The notes under the pieces: generated by a model
What the model saw: only the letters and a program-made list of their open reading frames with translations
Told to the model about the DNA's origin: nothing
Database searches by the model: none
Shown: piece after piece, positions 19,639 to 28,098 of the stretch
Layout: the number at the start of each line of letters is the position of its first letter
Position numbering within the stretch: the first letter of the stretch is position 1
From: Pandoraea sp.
GTDB lineage: Bacteria > Pseudomonadota > Gammaproteobacteria > Burkholderiales > Burkholderiaceae
Length of the DNA: 64,000 bases
Reading direction: 5' to 3'
Assembly (NCBI RefSeq): GCF_004297875.1
Contig: NZ_SCSK01000029.1
Location: 25,729-89,728, forward strand
Position numbers and translations under genes: made by a program

Positions 19639-20414
19639 TTGTATTGCGCCCGGCGCTTTTCCAGGAACGCGCTGATTCCCTCCAGACCGTCGCGATGATG
19701 CAGCGCCTCGATAAAATTGTCGCGCTCGAGCTGCAACTGCTGGCGCAGGGTGTTGGCGGGCCCCGCCTCGATCAGCGCCTTGATGCGGCCAAGCGCATGC
19801 GGTGACAGTTGGCTTAACTGTTCGGCCCACGCCAGCGCTGCATCACGCGCCTCACCCGCTTTGACCACACGATTGACCAACCCGGCGTTGGCAAGCCGTT
19901 GTGCATCGATCGCCTTGCCCTCGAGCAGGATCTCGGTAGCCAATTGGCGCGGCAGCGCAGTGCTGAGAAACCAGGAGCCCCCGCCGTCAGGCGTCAGCGC
20001 AACCTTGGCGTAAGCCATGACGAATTTCGCGTTGTCGGCGGCAACCAGCAAATCGCAGGCCAGCGCCAGCGAAAAGCCGGCACCCGCGGCGGCGCCTTCG
20101 ACCGCGCAGATCACCGGCTTGGGGCAGGTGCGGATGGCCTCGACCCATTCGGCCAGCCGATTGATGCTTTCGGCCTGCACCGACTTGTCCTTGGCGCGAT
20201 TTTCCAGCAGGCGGTTCAGGTTGCCGCCCGCGCAAAAGAAATTATCGGCCCCGGTCAATACGATGGCTCGCACCGACGCGTCGCGCTCGGCGGTGACGAT
20301 CGCTTCGATGCCGGCCGCATACATGCTGGGATGCAGGGCATTGCGCGCTCCAGGGTTGGACAGCGTCAGGACCAGGGTCTGATCGACCCGTTCAGCCAGC
20401 AGTTCGGCGCTCAT
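19635..20414 (-). CDS. Enoyl-CoA hydratase/isomerase family protein
   Basis: A 259-residue crotonase-fold protein. The oxyanion-hole regions NFFCAGGNLNRLL (about 59-71) and AAAGAGFSLALACDLLVAA (about 108-126) are present. At the usual second catalytic-Glu position the sequence reads ALTPDGGGSWFL, so it carries Asp and Gly where classic hydratases have Glu, resembling the PaaG/isomerase-type branch. It starts one base after the hydroxyacyl-CoA dehydrogenase gene stops. The pair suggests degradation of an acyl-CoA or aromatic-derived CoA ester. Confidence 0.88.
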   Translation of the reverse strand: MSAELLAERVDQTLVLTLSNPGARNALHPSMYAAGIEAIVTAERDASVRAIVLTGADNFFCAGGNLNRLLENRAKDKSVQAESINRLAEWVEAIRTCPKPVICAVEGAAAGAGFSLALACDLLVAADNAKFVMAYAKVALTPDGGGSWFLSTALPRQLATEILLEGKAIDAQRLANAGLVNRVVKAGEARDAALAWAEQLSQLSPHALGRIKALIEAGPANTLRQQLQLERDNFIEALHHRDGLEGISAFLEKRRAQYK

Positions 20415-20415
20415 A

Positions 20416-21945
20416 TCAGCTCTCTTCGGTCAGTAGCGAAACGCCGAGCTGCGCGCGGCGGGTCAACCAGGGCGACGGACGATAACGCGGGTCGCCATAG
20501 AAACTTTGCATATTGCGCAGGATCGTCACGATTTCGCGGGCGCCAAGTGCGTCGCCAAGCGTCAACGGACCGCGCGGATAGCCGAGCCCAAGCGTGACGG
20601 CCCGATCGATATCCTGTGCCGACGCAATCTGTTGTTGAGCGATATCGCAACCGATGTTGACGATCGTCGCCACCATGCGTTGCACGACGAATCCAGCCGA
20701 ATCGCGAATCACGCTGACCGGCACGCCGTCTTTGGCCAGCAGCGCGTGGGCGGCGTCGCGCACGTCGGGGCGCGTAACCGGCGTCGTCATCAGCGTGCGG
20801 CGTTTGGCGTCCAGCAATGGAAACAGCGTGTCGAGCGCGACGGTTCGCTGCGCATCCAGTTGCTGTTCGACCGCACAGGTGGTGGCATCCTGGCCCAGCG
20901 GCGTGACGATGATAAGCGCATCGTCCGCAGGCCGCTCGCCTTGGTCAATGATGGCGCCAAGCTTGGTCAGCAACTGCATCGTTGCCTCGTGAGCGCGCGT
21001 ATCGGCGCGACTGACCCAAACGCGTGCCGGCTGTGTGACGGGGGCCGGCGCCTCCGCCGGCACTTGCTGTTTGCCGTCGACATAGCGGTAGAAGCCTTCG
21101 CCCGCCTTGCGTCCGACCAGGCCGCCAGCGAGCCGTACCGCGGTGATCGGCGACGGACGGAAGCGCGCTTCCTCATAAAATTGATGATAGATGGACTCCA
21201 TCACCGGATGAGAAACATCAAGTGCCGTGAGGTCGAGCAGCTCGAACGGGCCGAGCCGGAAGCCCGCCTGCTCACGCATGATGCGGTCGACCGTGGCGAA
21301 GTCCGCAATGCCCTCGCTGGCCACGCGCAGCCCCTCGGTATTCATGCCGCGGCCGGCGTGGTTGACGATGAATCCGGGCATATCCTTGGCACGCACGGGC
21401 GTATGGCCAAGCGTCCGGGTAAGCGTCATCAGGGCGTCGCCGACGGCGCGCCCGGTGCGAAGGCCATCGATGACTTCCACGACTTTCATCAGCGGCACGG
21501 GGTTGAAGAAGTGGTAGCCCGCGACTCGTTCAGGCTTGGCGCACGCGGCGGCAATCGCCGTAATCGACAACGACGACGTATTGGAGGCAAGGATGCAGTC
21601 CGGCGCAACAATGCTCTCCAGTTGCTTGAACAGTTCGCGCTTGACGTCAAGTCGCTCGACGATGGCCTCGATGACCAGTTGGCAACTGGCGAGATCGGCC
21701 AGTTGGGTGCATGGATGCAGGCGCTCGAGCGCGGCCTTGGCCTGTTCGGGGCTCACTTTGCCCTTGGTGGCCAGCTTGTCCAGGGTGTCTCGCAGGGCGC
21801 CCAGGGCAGCGTCGACGGCTGCCGGATTGGCGTCGTAAAGCTTCACGGTGAGCCCGGCTTGCGCGGCGATTTGGGCAATACCGCGCCCCATGGCGCCGGT
21901 GCCGACGAGCCCCAGCGTTTGAATGGCTGTAGAGGGAGAACTCAT
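20416..21945 (-). CDS. 3-hydroxyacyl-CoA dehydrogenase
   Basis: Oxidises 3-hydroxyacyl-CoA to 3-ketoacyl-CoA with NAD+. The 509-residue protein has the Rossmann motif LVGTGAMGRGIAQIA (about 13-27), the catalytic-region SNTSSLSITAIA, and the conserved HFFNPVPLMKVVEVI. It also carries a duplicated C-terminal 3HCDH domain (about 185-285 and 400-500), the PaaH-type length. First gene of a three-gene operon with the enoyl-CoA hydratase and histidine phosphatase. Divergent from the GST gene across a 120-base gap. Confidence 0.9.
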   Translation of the reverse strand: MSSPSTAIQTLGLVGTGAMGRGIAQIAAQAGLTVKLYDANPAAVDAALGALRDTLDKLATKGKVSPEQAKAALERLHPCTQLADLASCQLVIEAIVERLDVKRELFKQLESIVAPDCILASNTSSLSITAIAAACAKPERVAGYHFFNPVPLMKVVEVIDGLRTGRAVGDALMTLTRTLGHTPVRAKDMPGFIVNHAGRGMNTEGLRVASEGIADFATVDRIMREQAGFRLGPFELLDLTALDVSHPVMESIYHQFYEEARFRPSPITAVRLAGGLVGRKAGEGFYRYVDGKQQVPAEAPAPVTQPARVWVSRADTRAHEATMQLLTKLGAIIDQGERPADDALIIVTPLGQDATTCAVEQQLDAQRTVALDTLFPLLDAKRRTLMTTPVTRPDVRDAAHALLAKDGVPVSVIRDSAGFVVQRMVATIVNIGCDIAQQQIASAQDIDRAVTLGLGYPRGPLTLGDALGAREIVTILRNMQSFYGDPRYRPSPWLTRRAQLGVSLLTEES

Positions 21946-22065
21946 GATATGCGACTGCGGAGGAGGTTAGAATCGGTCAATTGTTTGATTCTATCGTGGC
22001 TGGCTCGGCCCGTGGTCGGTGTTTCCACCCTGCGGAACGGCCTGCGCCTTTCTCCTGGAGACAAC

Positions 22066-22713
22066 ATGCTTAAACTGTGCGGCTTTGCCCTGAGCAACTA
22101 CTACAACAAAGTGAAGATGGTGCTGCTCGAGAAGGGTGTGCCATTCGAAGAGTCATTTGCCTATCCGAGTCAGGATGAGGCATTCCTGGCCCGCTCGCCG
22201 CTTGGCAAGGTGCCGTTTTTCGAGACGGCGCACGGCACGCTATGCGAATCCCAGCCGATGATCGAATATCTTGAGGCGCTCCACCCGGAGCCGCCGATGT
22301 ATTCGCGCGACGCCTTTGCTGCCGGCAAGCAGCGCGAGCTGATTGTCTTTCTCGAACTTCATTTGGAGCTGGTGGCACGCGAGCTTTATCCGCAGGCGTT
22401 CTTTGGCGGCACGCTGAGCGAGAGCGCCCAGGCACGCGTGCACAAGCGCCTCGAACGCCACATCAGCGCCTTCCGCCAGGTAGCCAGATTCGACCCGTAT
22501 TTGGCGGGGGAAGAATTCAGCGCGGCCGACTGCGCGGCATTCGTGCATTTGCCCGTGATTGGCTTGGCAACCCAGCAGATCTACGGCAGCGATATGCTGA
22601 TCGATCACGGCATCGACTGGAAGGGGTACGTCAAGTTGATCGGCGAGCGGCCCTCGGCCCAGCGCGTGACAGCTGATCGCAAGGCTTATCTTGCGCAGCA
22701 CGCCAAGCACTAG
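22066..22713 (+). CDS. Glutathione S-transferase family protein
   Basis: A 215-residue GST-fold protein. The N-terminal thioredoxin-like domain includes LKLCGFALSNYYNKVKMVLLEKG, the cis-Pro segment GKVPFFET, and the glutathione-binding ES in LCESQPMIEYLE. The C-terminal helical domain includes EFSAADCAAFVHLPV. ATG follows CTGGAGA. The stop TAG overlaps the stop of the convergent aminotransferase gene through the shared palindrome CTAG. Substrate unknown. Confidence 0.85.
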   Translation: MLKLCGFALSNYYNKVKMVLLEKGVPFEESFAYPSQDEAFLARSPLGKVPFFETAHGTLCESQPMIEYLEALHPEPPMYSRDAFAAGKQRELIVFLELHLELVARELYPQAFFGGTLSESAQARVHKRLERHISAFRQVARFDPYLAGEEFSAADCAAFVHLPVIGLATQQIYGSDMLIDHGIDWKGYVKLIGERPSAQRVTADRKAYLAQHAKH

Positions 22714-23873
22714 ATCCTGGCGAGCCGGGCCAGCGCTTGCTCGAGTGTGGCGTCCTGCTTGGCGAAACAGAAGCGGACCACGCCGGATTCGTGCGGCGCA
22801 TGGTGGAACGCCGACACCGGAATGGCGGCGACACCGATTTCGGTAGTCAGCCACGCGGCGAATTCGGCCTCGGTCTGACTGCTGATCGCGCTGTAGTCGA
22901 CGCACTGGAAATAAGTGCCTTCGCACGGCAGCAGCTTGAAGCGCGTGTTGGCCAGACCCGCACGAAACAGGTCCCGCTTTCTCTGGTAAAAGGCCGGCAG
23001 GTCGATGTAGGGGGCGGGGTCTTCCATGTAACGCGCCAGACCGTGCTGCATCGGCGTGTTCACCGTAAATACATTGAACTGATGGACTTTGCGGAATTCG
23101 GCGCTCAATGGCACCGGCGCCGCAACGTAGCCAACTTTCCAGCCGGTCACGTGATAGGTCTTGCCGAAGCTCGACACGACAAAGCTGCGCCGGGCCAGCT
23201 CGGGATGACGCAGCACGCTCTCGTGACGTTGCCCGTCGTAGACCATGTGTTCGTAGACCTCATCGGACAACAGGAGGATGTCGGTGTCGCGCACCAGATC
23301 GGCGAGCTGTTGCATGTCGCCGGCATGCCAGACGGTGCCGCTCGGGTTATGCGGCGTATTGAGCAAAATGAGTCGGGTGCGCGGCGTGATGGCTGCCGCA
23401 AGGCGATCGAACGGAATGCGGTAGCCGGGCGCATCGAGCGTGATGAAAACCGGCTTGCCGCCAGCGAGCTCGATCGACGGGACGTAGCTGTCATAGGTGG
23501 GTTCGAAAACGATCACCTCGTCGCCGGGATGCACGGAACAAAGAATTGCCGTGAACAGCGCCTGCGTGGCGCCGGCGGTAATGGTGATTTCCTGCCCCCA
23601 ATCAAGTTGAGCGCCATACAGAGCCTGAATCTTGGCGGCGATGGCTTGACGCAGGGCGGGGACCCCAGCCATCGGTGGATACTGGTTGTGGCCTTCTCGC
23701 ATGGCGTCCGCGACTGCGTCCGGAAGGCGGCTATCGCAGTCGAAATCGGGGAATCCCTGCCCCAGATTGACCGCGCCCCGTTCCGTTGCCAACGCCGACA
23801 TCACGGTGAAGATCGTGGTGCCGACGTTGGGCAGGCGCGAAGCAATTTGAGGCAGGTCAAGGGCGGCGTTCAT
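22710..23873 (-). CDS. PLP aminotransferase class I/II, YbdL-like (methionine aminotransferase)
   Basis: A 387-residue fold-type I aminotransferase resembling E. coli YbdL, which prefers methionine with 2-oxoacid acceptors. Conserved elements: AVNLGQGFPDFDCDSRL near the N-terminus, LLNTPHNPSGTVW, LLLSDEVYEHMVYDG, and the PLP-lysine motif SSFGKTYHVTGWKVGY. ATG 23873 is chosen; an in-frame GTG at 23879 adds two residues. Likely feeds methionine or aromatic 2-oxoacid salvage; specificity is inferred. Confidence 0.85.
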   Translation of the reverse strand: MNAALDLPQIASRLPNVGTTIFTVMSALATERGAVNLGQGFPDFDCDSRLPDAVADAMREGHNQYPPMAGVPALRQAIAAKIQALYGAQLDWGQEITITAGATQALFTAILCSVHPGDEVIVFEPTYDSYVPSIELAGGKPVFITLDAPGYRIPFDRLAAAITPRTRLILLNTPHNPSGTVWHAGDMQQLADLVRDTDILLLSDEVYEHMVYDGQRHESVLRHPELARRSFVVSSFGKTYHVTGWKVGYVAAPVPLSAEFRKVHQFNVFTVNTPMQHGLARYMEDPAPYIDLPAFYQRKRDLFRAGLANTRFKLLPCEGTYFQCVDYSAISSQTEAEFAAWLTTEIGVAAIPVSAFHHAPHESGVVRFCFAKQDATLEQALARLARI

Positions 23874-23949
23874 GGTCACGGGCGGCAGGACGTAAGCGGT
23901 CGATGGGCAATGAGCGCCGTCGAGTCGGCGGCGCGAACTTCGGGCTATT

Positions 23950-24486
23950 TTACTCTGGCCCGTGCGGTGACGTGGGCGGCGCCGAGAGCCGTGAGAAAGT
24001 TGCCGCGGTCACGATCTGGAAACCGAAGTCGCGGGCAATGCGCGGCTTGAGCCTGAGCAGTGCCTTGTCTTTGCTGATCAACCAGTGGGCTGTGCCGTCG
24101 CGGGCGAGTTCGAGGAATTTCTGATCGTCCGGGTCGCGGCACTGCGGCAAAACGCGGGGTGCGGCGCCGTCCGCCGGCGCGTCGAGCAGTCGCGTGTGAC
24201 GATCCACCCAGGCGAGCGCCTGTGCAATGTCGACAGCGCGAGCGGCGAATTGCGGATAGGCGAGCACATGCGCGAGTTCGTCGCGGCAAGGTGTGCTGAT
24301 GATGGCATCAAGCGCGCCACCCAGCAAGGCGTCGCGAATCGCGCGGCTATCCTGGTCGTCGAATACGAGAATATCGATCCAGACGTTCGAATCGATCACG
24401 CAGCGTGCACGGGCGGGCAGTGTGCGGGCGTATTCCTGCAGACGCAATAATTCCGCCGGCATGGGCGGAGCAAAGATCATGGGCAT
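23950..24486 (-). CDS. PIN-domain protein (putative toxin component, COG1569-like)
   Basis: A 178-residue protein with a PIN ribonuclease fold. An N-terminal acidic residue, D32, lies in CVIDSNVWIDILVF. Further acidic residues fall in CRDELAHVL and in CRDPDDQKFLELA (about 115-127), and the end of the domain reads HWLISKDKALLRL. No partner antitoxin-sized gene lies beside it: neighbours are the aminotransferase and yaaA. It may act as an orphan PIN nuclease, so toxin function is unproven. ATG 24480 is an alternative start; neither has a clear ribosome site. Confidence 0.8.
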   Translation of the reverse strand: MPMIFAPPMPAELLRLQEYARTLPARARCVIDSNVWIDILVFDDQDSRAIRDALLGGALDAIISTPCRDELAHVLAYPQFAARAVDIAQALAWVDRHTRLLDAPADGAAPRVLPQCRDPDDQKFLELARDGTAHWLISKDKALLRLKPRIARDFGFQIVTAATFSRLSAPPTSPHGPE

Positions 24487-24596
24487 TGGCTAAAATGCGG
24501 GTCGGAAATGAACGGCGTTGCCGCGGTGGCTCCACATAAACCGTGCTGCCGTGGCATTGCGCAGTCAAGCAACAGAAACGAGAAAAATTCGCTCCC

Positions 24597-25376
24597 ATGA
24601 TAATCGTTCTATCGCCGGCCAAGTCGCTGGATTTCGACACGCCGCCTCACACCGCCCGCCACACACTGCCGCAATTCATCCCCCAGGCACACGAATTGAT
24701 CGAAACGCTGCGCACGCTTGGGCCGGCTCAAGTGGCGAAACTGATGAATATTTCGGATCCGCTGGCAGCCCTCAACGTCCAGCGTTATGCCGACTGGTCG
24801 CCGCAATTCAGTCCGCAAAACGCCAAGCAGGCGATCCTGGCATTCAATGGCGATGTGTATGAGGGGCTCGACGCGAAGTCGATGACGGACAAGCAGATCG
24901 AATTCGCGCAGCGACATGTGCGAATTCTGTCCGGACTATATGGTCTGCTGCGCCCGCTCGATTTGCTGCAGCCGTATCGCCTGGAAATGGGTACGCGTCT
25001 GCACAATGCCAAAGGCCGTGACCTGTATGCGTATTGGGACGAACAGATTACCCAGGCGCTCAACGCACAGTTGGCCGAAGAGCCGGTCAAAAGTCGTGTG
25101 CTGGTGAATTTGGCGTCGGAAGAGTACTTCAAATCCGTCAGGCGCCGCCTGGTGCAGGCGCCGATCATTACGCCGGTGTTCGAGGATTGGAAGAACGGCA
25201 AATACAAGATCATCAGCTTCTACGCCAAGCGCGCGCGCGGCCTGATGGCGCGCTATGCCGTCAAGCATGGCGTGCGCGACGTGCAGCGCCTGAGGCAGTT
25301 CGACAGCGAGGGGTACGCTTTTGCAGAAGACGCATCAACCGACGCGATCTGGGTATTTCGGCGTAAGCTGGCGTAA
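24597..25376 (+). CDS. yaaA: Peroxide stress protein YaaA (UPF0246)
   Basis: A 259-residue member of the YaaA family, which in E. coli binds DNA and limits free iron during peroxide stress. Diagnostic segments: [13 protein letters not shown] at the N-terminus, [41 protein letters not shown], and the C-terminal [12 protein letters not shown]. Start ATG 24597 is set by the family N-terminus. Followed 38 bases later by the M14 peptidase gene. Confidence 0.93.
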   Translation: MIIVLSPAKSLDFDTPPHTARHTLPQFIPQAHELIETLRTLGPAQVAKLMNISDPLAALNVQRYADWSPQFSPQNAKQAILAFNGDVYEGLDAKSMTDKQIEFAQRHVRILSGLYGLLRPLDLLQPYRLEMGTRLHNAKGRDLYAYWDEQITQALNAQLAEEPVKSRVLVNLASEEYFKSVRRRLVQAPIITPVFEDWKNGKYKIISFYAKRARGLMARYAVKHGVRDVQRLRQFDSEGYAFAEDASTDAIWVFRRKLA

Positions 25377-25414
25377 AGCGCGGGCCTCGCGCGCAATCGT
25401 GGGAATGACCTGAC

Positions 25415-26563
25415 ATGACACTGAAAATCAGCCAGCACTTCGACGCGGGCGCGATCGAAGTCATTACCTGCCGGCAAGCCGACGATATTCACGTGCGCAT
25501 TCGCAAGGACTCGCACGCGACGTTTGCCCAATGGTTCTATTTTCGCTTGCAGGGTGCTGTAGGGCAGGTCTGTCGTATTCACTTCGATAACGCCGCACAA
25601 TGCACTTTTGCAGAGGGTTGGCGCGATTATCGTGCAGTCGCGTCGTATGACCGGGTCAATTGGTTTCGCGTGCCGACGACGTTCGATGGGCAGGTGATGG
25701 TGATCGAACACTGCCCGGCGCACGATAGCGTGTATTACGCCTATTTCGAGCCGTACAGCGAGGAACGCCATCTGGCGCTGGTCGGTACTGCGCAAAATTC
25801 GCCGCTGGTGCGGGTGACCGATCTCGGCAATTCGGTCGATGGCCGGGATATCAGCCTATTGACGATTGGCACAGCCGGTCCGGCGAAGCAGAAAATCTGG
25901 GTGATTGCGCGACAGCATCCGGGCGAGACGATGGCCGAGTGGTTCGTCGAGGGCATGCTGCGCCGCCTGATCGGCGCCGGCGATTGGGCCGGCGATTCGG
26001 TCGCTCGCGCATTGCTCGAGCATGCCGTATTCCACGTGGTGCCGAATATGAACCCCGACGGCGCGGCGCGGGGCAATCTGCGGACCAATGCCGCTGGCGC
26101 CAATCTCAATCGCGAGTGGCTGGCTCCCGACCCGGTGCGCAGCCCCGAAGTGTGGCATGTGCGTGAGGCGATCCATGCAGCCGGCTGCGATATGTTCTTC
26201 GATATCCACGGCGACGAGGCGTTGCCCTATGTCTTCGTCGCCGGCAACGAAATGTTGCCTGGATTTACGCCGACGCAGGAAGCGGCGCAGCGATCGTTCA
26301 TCGAGCACTTCAAGCAGGCCAGCCCGGATTTTCAGGATCAGTACGGTTATGCGGCAGGCAAATACCAGGAAGAGGCGCTCAAGCTGGCCTCCAAATATAT
26401 GTCGCACCGATTCGGTTGCCTCTCGCTGACGCTGGAAATGCCGTTCAAGGACAACGCCAATCTGCCTGATGCGCGGGTCGGCTGGAGCGGCGCGCGCAGC
26501 GCCGCGCTCGGCGCTGCGATGCTCGAGGCGATTTGCCGTCAGGTCATGGCCGTGCGGGATTGA
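25415..26563 (+). CDS. M14-type zinc carboxypeptidase (cytosolic carboxypeptidase-like)
   Basis: A 382-residue M14 peptidase. Zinc ligands are H168 and E171 in RQHPGETMAEWF and H265 in FFDIHGDEALPY. The substrate-binding NR is N232-R233, and the catalytic Glu is E341 in LTLEMPFKD. Residues 1-125 form the beta-rich N-terminal domain seen in cytosolic carboxypeptidase (Nna1/CCP-like) members. No signal peptide, so it probably acts in the cytoplasm. Substrate unknown. Confidence 0.88.
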   Translation: MTLKISQHFDAGAIEVITCRQADDIHVRIRKDSHATFAQWFYFRLQGAVGQVCRIHFDNAAQCTFAEGWRDYRAVASYDRVNWFRVPTTFDGQVMVIEHCPAHDSVYYAYFEPYSEERHLALVGTAQNSPLVRVTDLGNSVDGRDISLLTIGTAGPAKQKIWVIARQHPGETMAEWFVEGMLRRLIGAGDWAGDSVARALLEHAVFHVVPNMNPDGAARGNLRTNAAGANLNREWLAPDPVRSPEVWHVREAIHAAGCDMFFDIHGDEALPYVFVAGNEMLPGFTPTQEAAQRSFIEHFKQASPDFQDQYGYAAGKYQEEALKLASKYMSHRFGCLSLTLEMPFKDNANLPDARVGWSGARSAALGAAMLEAICRQVMAVRD

Positions 26564-26580
26564 GCCCGTGCCTGCGGCGC

Positions 26581-27231
26581 TCAGTTGGTGCCGGACTTGT
26601 GAGCGGGCGGCGCATGGTGCTTGCTCGAAGTGGTGCGCCGGGTCGTGTGCGTGGTGCTCGCTTTTCGGTGAGTCGTTTTGGCGTGAGTGACTTTCTTCGT
26701 GGCCCGATGGTGGACCACGCGGTGATGCGCGTACCGGCGGTGATAGACCGGCTTGTGGCGGTAATGATGTACCGGCTCGACCTGCGGCAGCGGCGCCTTG
26801 TATGTGAACGCCATTAGCTGGCCTTCGTTGTAACCGCAGCGAATGTGAATCGGATCTTCCTTGCCGGAGGGGCGGTGGCCCAGCGCGTCAATGGTGACCA
26901 CCGTCGATACGTTGATGCGCTGTTTGCGATCGTCGAACGGTTTTTGCCACGGCTCGATGTGCGCATGATCGGTGTCGAGCGCGGCGGGCGGATAGACCAC
27001 GCTGTCGTAGCCCGGTGCGGTGGACACCACGAAGCTGGCGTGGGCGGCGCAATCGGCGATCAATGGGTTGGCGTGGCGTTCGGTTTCGAACTGCTTCACG
27101 AGCTGGTCGTGTTGGTCGATGAGTTGATCGGCATGCGCGCTCATGGGCGCAATAGCAAGCGGCAGGACGAGCCCGGCATAGGCCCATCGAATCAAGCTCT
27201 TCAGGGATCTTGACAGAATTCGGGATGACAT
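26581..27231 (-). CDS. Periplasmic protein of unknown function with a His/Arg/Thr-rich tail
   Basis: A 216-residue protein with a signal peptide (residues 1-34, cleavage likely after AHA). The folded part of about 110 residues contains two cysteines (C61 and C132) that could form a disulfide, within IADCAAHASFVVST and PIHIRCGYNEGQLMAF. From about residue 154 the rest is a low-complexity basic tail dominated by His, Arg, Lys and Thr. I do not recognise a functional family with confidence. The architecture resembles small secreted Burkholderiales proteins annotated only by domain number. Confidence 0.7.
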   Translation of the reverse strand: MSSRILSRSLKSLIRWAYAGLVLPLAIAPMSAHADQLIDQHDQLVKQFETERHANPLIADCAAHASFVVSTAPGYDSVVYPPAALDTDHAHIEPWQKPFDDRKQRINVSTVVTIDALGHRPSGKEDPIHIRCGYNEGQLMAFTYKAPLPQVEPVHHYRHKPVYHRRYAHHRVVHHRATKKVTHAKTTHRKASTTHTTRRTTSSKHHAPPAHKSGTN

Positions 27232-27408
27232 CGGTATTCTTCGGCGAGGGAAATTGCGAAGGCTGGCAAGCCCCGTTGCAGTCCGTGCATCTTACCCGAA
27301 CTGAGCTGCCCGGGGCATTGCGGGCCATGGATGGATCGTTTTTCCGGCTAGCCGGTGCGTGTCGGTTCTAAAATACAGCCCATTTTTATCTCAAAGGTAA
27401 GGTCGTCG

Positions 27409-28080
27409 ATGTTTGCAAATTCGCGCCCGGTCAGCAGTGAACAAGTGGGGGCGCACGAGCGGCTTGTCACGCTGTTGGAGCGTCATCGACGCGCGGTGTT
27501 CCGCAAACCGCTGGCGTCATACAGCGTAATGGCATTCGAGCAGGCGATGCAGGCCTGGCGTGGTGCCGGCGAACCCGCACTGATTCTCGACGCCGGGTGC
27601 GGCGTCGGTGAGAGTACCCTGCATCTGGCAACACGCTATCCGGACCATTTCGTCGTCGGCGTCGATCAATCGGCGCATCGACTACAGCGCGGTAAAGATT
27701 GGTGGCGCGATCCCTGGCCCGAAAATTTTATATGGATACGAGCCGATCTGGTTGATTTTTGGCGGCAATTGGCACTGGCGCAGGTGCCGCTGGCGCGCCA
27801 CTATATCCTGTACCCGAACCCGTGGCCGAAGCTCGGGCAACTCGCGCGACGCTGGCATGGTCATGCGGTGTTCCCGACCGTTGCCGCTTTGGGGGGCGTG
27901 CTGGAGTGTCGCAGCAACTGGTCGGTGTATATCGAGGAGTTCGCGTTCGCGCTGCAGTTGCTCAATGGGCGCACGCCGGTGATCGAGCTCTGGCGGCCGT
28001 CGTCACCGATCACGCCATTCGAGCGCAAGTACCTGGCCTCCGGGCACGCATTGCATCGCTGCGTCGACAGCGGCGTCTGA
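27409..28080 (+). CDS. TrmB-like SAM-dependent methyltransferase
   Basis: A 223-residue class I methyltransferase. Motif I is LILDAGCGVGESTLHLA, and the acidic end of strand 2 lies in FVVGVDQSAHRL. The segment YILYPNPWPKLGQ mimics the PDPWPK signature of tRNA (guanine-46-N7) methyltransferase TrmB. The C-terminal TrmB consensus is only partly kept, so it is either a divergent TrmB or a paralog with another substrate. ATG 27409 is chosen over upstream in-frame codons because of the AAGGT site. Confidence 0.75.
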   Translation: MFANSRPVSSEQVGAHERLVTLLERHRRAVFRKPLASYSVMAFEQAMQAWRGAGEPALILDAGCGVGESTLHLATRYPDHFVVGVDQSAHRLQRGKDWWRDPWPENFIWIRADLVDFWRQLALAQVPLARHYILYPNPWPKLGQLARRWHGHAVFPTVAALGGVLECRSNWSVYIEEFAFALQLLNGRTPVIELWRPSSPITPFERKYLASGHALHRCVDSGV

Positions 28081-28098
28081 CGCGCAGCGGCACGGCGC

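Noticed and set aside
20506..22713. 735-codon plus-strand frame ending in the GST gene
   Set aside because: Only the last 215 codons (from 22066) match a GST and have a ribosome site; the rest is antisense to the hydroxyacyl-CoA dehydrogenase.
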